A stretch of 15,504 nucleotides of DNA from Lancefieldella parvula_C (GTDB lineage: Bacteria > Actinomycetota > Coriobacteriia > Coriobacteriales > Atopobiaceae): contig NZ_JRND01000036.1 of the NCBI RefSeq assembly GCF_000758945.1, positions 1 through 15,504 of the forward strand, in the 5' to 3' direction. A program made the position numbers and the translations under genes. Every line of letters starts with the position of its first letter. The first letter of the stretch is position 1. The notes under the pieces were generated by a model that worked only from the letters and a program-made list of their open reading frames with translations, did not search any database and had not been told where the DNA came from. This document shows, one piece after another, positions 13,517 through 15,504 of the stretch.

Positions 13517-15425
13517 GACAACAGAAACAAACAACACAAGACCAAAGCTTCCCGTGGGAAAAATTCTTACTCGAACCATTAAAATGCTCTGGGAGTTCTA
13601 TCCTGTCCTTCTCCCTATAGCACTCCTTGGTGCTGTTATCCAAGCAATTATGCAGTCACTCCCAAGTGTCTTCTTGGAGCGAATCCTCTCTATCATCTCT
13701 AACTTTATTGATAGTGGTGACTGGAGTTCTGCTGAAGGCTTAGTCTTCCAGAACGTGGCTCTTCTCGCCACCTTCTACGTCATTGGACTTCTTGCAAATA
13801 TCATCTCTACCCAGGGTATGGCTATTGTCACCCAGGGAGCTCTGCAAAAATGGCGTTCAAAGATGTTCTCGCACATGCAAGACTTGCCTATTAGGTACTT
13901 TGATACGCACCTCAATGGCGACATTATGAGCTATTACACCAATGATATTGACGCAATGCGCCAAATGATTGGCACCAGTCTTCCAAACCTCCTCTTTACC
14001 TCTGTGGTTATCATCGCAGTAGTATTCATCATGTTTTACTACAGTGCACTTATGGCCATGGTTGTTCTGTTTGGATTCTCTTTGATGGGCCTTGCTACTA
14101 AAAACCTTGGTGGTAAGTCTGCAAAGAACTTTGTTAAGACTCAGAAGACTACCGCAGATGTTGAGGGACACATTCAGGAAATGATGAATGGCGAGAAGGT
14201 CGTTAAGGTCTTTAGTCATGAGGCAGAAACTATTGAATCATTTGACAAAATCAACGATGAGCTGATGGTTGTTGCAAGAAATGCAAATCTTTATGCCAAC
14301 ACGCTTATGCCTATCCTCAACAATCTGGGCAACATTATGTACGTTGTAGCTGCTGTAGTTTCTGGTGTGTTTATTACTCTGAACATTCAAAACGTTTCTT
14401 TATCTGGACTACCTTTCACCATTGCTGTAGCTGTCCCCTTCCTCAACATGACACGTCAGTTCTCCGCTCAGATCAACCAGATTTCTAGTCAGATTAACTC
14501 TGTTGTTATGGGTATCGCTGGTGCTAATCGAGTTTTTGAGCTACTTGATGAACCAGCAGAGACTGAAGAAGGTTACGTTACTTTAGTCAACGCAGAAACC
14601 ATTGACGGTAAAGTTCAGGAAGCTGAGTACCGCACCGGTTACTGGGCTTGGAAGTATCCACACAGTGACGGCACGGTTACTTACACCCCTGTTAAGGGAG
14701 ACGTTCGTCTCTTTGATGTTGACTTTGGCTACGAGCCTGGCCACACCGTGTTGCATGATATTTCTCTTTATGCAAAACCTGGTCAGAAGGTTGCCTTTGT
14801 TGGCGCAACAGGCGCTGGTAAAACAACCATTACTAACCTGCTCAACCGCTTCTATGACATTGAAGACGGCAAAATTCGCTACGATGGCATCAACATTAAC
14901 AAAATTAGAAAGAGCGCTCTTCGTCGTGCTCTCGGTATTGTTCTGCAAGACGTCAACCTCTTTACAGGTACCGTCTTGGATAACATCCGCTACGGCCGTC
15001 TTGATGCCACAGATGAGGACTGCGTAAAGGCCGCAAAACTTGCTGGTGCCGATGACTTTATCAGACGTCTTCCAGAGGGTTACCACACCATGCTCAAGGA
15101 CAACGGCAGTGCCCTCTCCCAAGGACAGCGCCAGCTCATCTCCATTGCTCGCGCAGCAGTCGCAGATCCACCAGTCATGATTTTGGATGAAGCTACTTCC
15201 AGCATTGACACACGTACCGAAGCAATAGTCCAGCGTGGTATGGACGCTCTGATGTACGACCGCACCACCTTTGTTATTGCTCACCGTCTTTCTACGGTTA
15301 GAAACGCAGATGTTATTGTCGTACTTGACCACGGTCGCATTATTGAGCGCGGTACACACGACGAACTTCTCGCCAAGCGAGGAACGTACTACCAGCTCTA
15401 CACAGGAGCCTTTGAGCTTGAGTAA
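13509..15425 (+). CDS. ABC exporter half-transporter with catalytic ATP site
   Basis: This 638-aa partner has a six-helix membrane domain (about 30-330) and an ATPase domain (about 397-635). Walker A is GATGAGKTT (432-440), the Q-loop is Q480, Walker B is ILDEATSS with catalytic Glu561, and the switch histidine is His592 (AHRLST), all canonical. Its signature is LSQGQ (536-540) instead of LSGGQ. Paired with the upstream protein, this places all weak residues in one composite ATP site and all functional ones in the other. Between the membrane and ATPase domains lies a linker enlarged by about 40 residues (353-396), rich in aromatic residues (TGYWAWKYPH); my recollection is that related exporters carry such a linker. 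The ATG overlaps the preceding stop by 8 bp, with a GGAAGGTGAGG-like ribosome binding region upstream. It is the last gene of the operon. Confidence 0.94.
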   Translation: MSRTTETNNTRPKLPVGKILTRTIKMLWEFYPVLLPIALLGAVIQAIMQSLPSVFLERILSIISNFIDSGDWSSAEGLVFQNVALLATFYVIGLLANIISTQGMAIVTQGALQKWRSKMFSHMQDLPIRYFDTHLNGDIMSYYTNDIDAMRQMIGTSLPNLLFTSVVIIAVVFIMFYYSALMAMVVLFGFSLMGLATKNLGGKSAKNFVKTQKTTADVEGHIQEMMNGEKVVKVFSHEAETIESFDKINDELMVVARNANLYANTLMPILNNLGNIMYVVAAVVSGVFITLNIQNVSLSGLPFTIAVAVPFLNMTRQFSAQINQISSQINSVVMGIAGANRVFELLDEPAETEEGYVTLVNAETIDGKVQEAEYRTGYWAWKYPHSDGTVTYTPVKGDVRLFDVDFGYEPGHTVLHDISLYAKPGQKVAFVGATGAGKTTITNLLNRFYDIEDGKIRYDGININKIRKSALRRALGIVLQDVNLFTGTVLDNIRYGRLDATDEDCVKAAKLAGADDFIRRLPEGYHTMLKDNGSALSQGQRQLISIARAAVADPPVMILDEATSSIDTRTEAIVQRGMDALMYDRTTFVIAHRLSTVRNADVIVVLDHGRIIERGTHDELLAKRGTYYQLYTGAFELE

Positions 15426-15460
15426 CGTTGAGCTTATGTAATGTAAAACGCCTTGTCATC

Positions 15461-15504
15461 GAACTGCCTCCCATTTCTTGGACATAAGAAAGGGGAGGCA
15501 GTTC
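15461..15504. repeat. 44-nt near-perfect hairpin after the ABC operon
   Basis: A 19-nt left arm (15461-15479, beginning GAACTGCCTCCC) and a 19-nt right arm (15486-15504, ending GGGAGGCAGTTC) pair with one A/G mismatch around the loop GGACAT. It begins 35 nt after the ABC stop codon and reaches the last base of the window. It may be an intrinsic terminator whose T-run lies outside, or a dispersed palindromic repeat. The match of its end to the window start favours the second slightly. Confidence 0.7.

Noticed and set aside
14583..15359. 258-codon open frame antisense to the second ABC gene
   Set aside because: It mirrors the ATPase domain of a clear exporter gene, has no recognisable domain and no supported start. 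It is a by-product of codon bias on the real strand.

Overview
The window looks like chromosomal DNA from an anaerobic actinobacterium of the class Coriobacteriia, most likely Atopobiaceae (Lancefieldella/Atopobium-like). This rests on moderate G+C, strong AGGAG-type ribosome binding sites, several GTG starts and a gene style that mixes actinobacterial and Firmicutes-like features. It is an inference without a database search. No rRNA, tRNA, CRISPR array, insertion sequence or prophage block is visible. No gene-free stretch exceeds about 185 bases.

Left part (1-3670). Two leftward genes come first: a small 4-helix membrane protein of unknown function and an acyltransferase-3 family membrane protein. 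A rightward DUF2974 (Mbeg1-like) lipase-fold protein is divergent from the acyltransferase. Its 3' end overlaps tail-to-tail by 32 bp with a leftward PF04020 (YvlD/'phage holin 4_2') membrane protein. That gene lies directly behind the leftward ptsH (HPr) gene, and a textbook intrinsic terminator sits between the two.

Middle (3670-7935). A 183-bp divergent region carries a TATAAT box and a cluster of palindromes ahead of ptsH. Rightward from it runs a long coiled-coil, tail-anchored protein of unknown function, closed by a bidirectional terminator. Converging on that terminator is a tight leftward operon: CPBP membrane protease-like protein, queH and queA. QueA and QueH make and reduce epoxyqueuosine in tRNA queuosine synthesis.

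Right part (7935-15504). A rightward pair encodes a divergent MetRS-like class I tRNA ligase and an alpha/beta hydrolase. Several catalytic or substrate positions of the ligase are altered, and it is the most unusual gene here. Next comes an operon of a MarR regulator and two overlapping ABC exporter half-transporters. A 9-bp-arm palindrome beside a promoter is the likely MarR operator. The two ABC proteins have complementary degenerate and consensus ATP-site residues, as in heterodimeric exporters. The window closes on a 44-nt near-perfect hairpin, and the last 9 bases of that hairpin are also the first 9 bases of the window.
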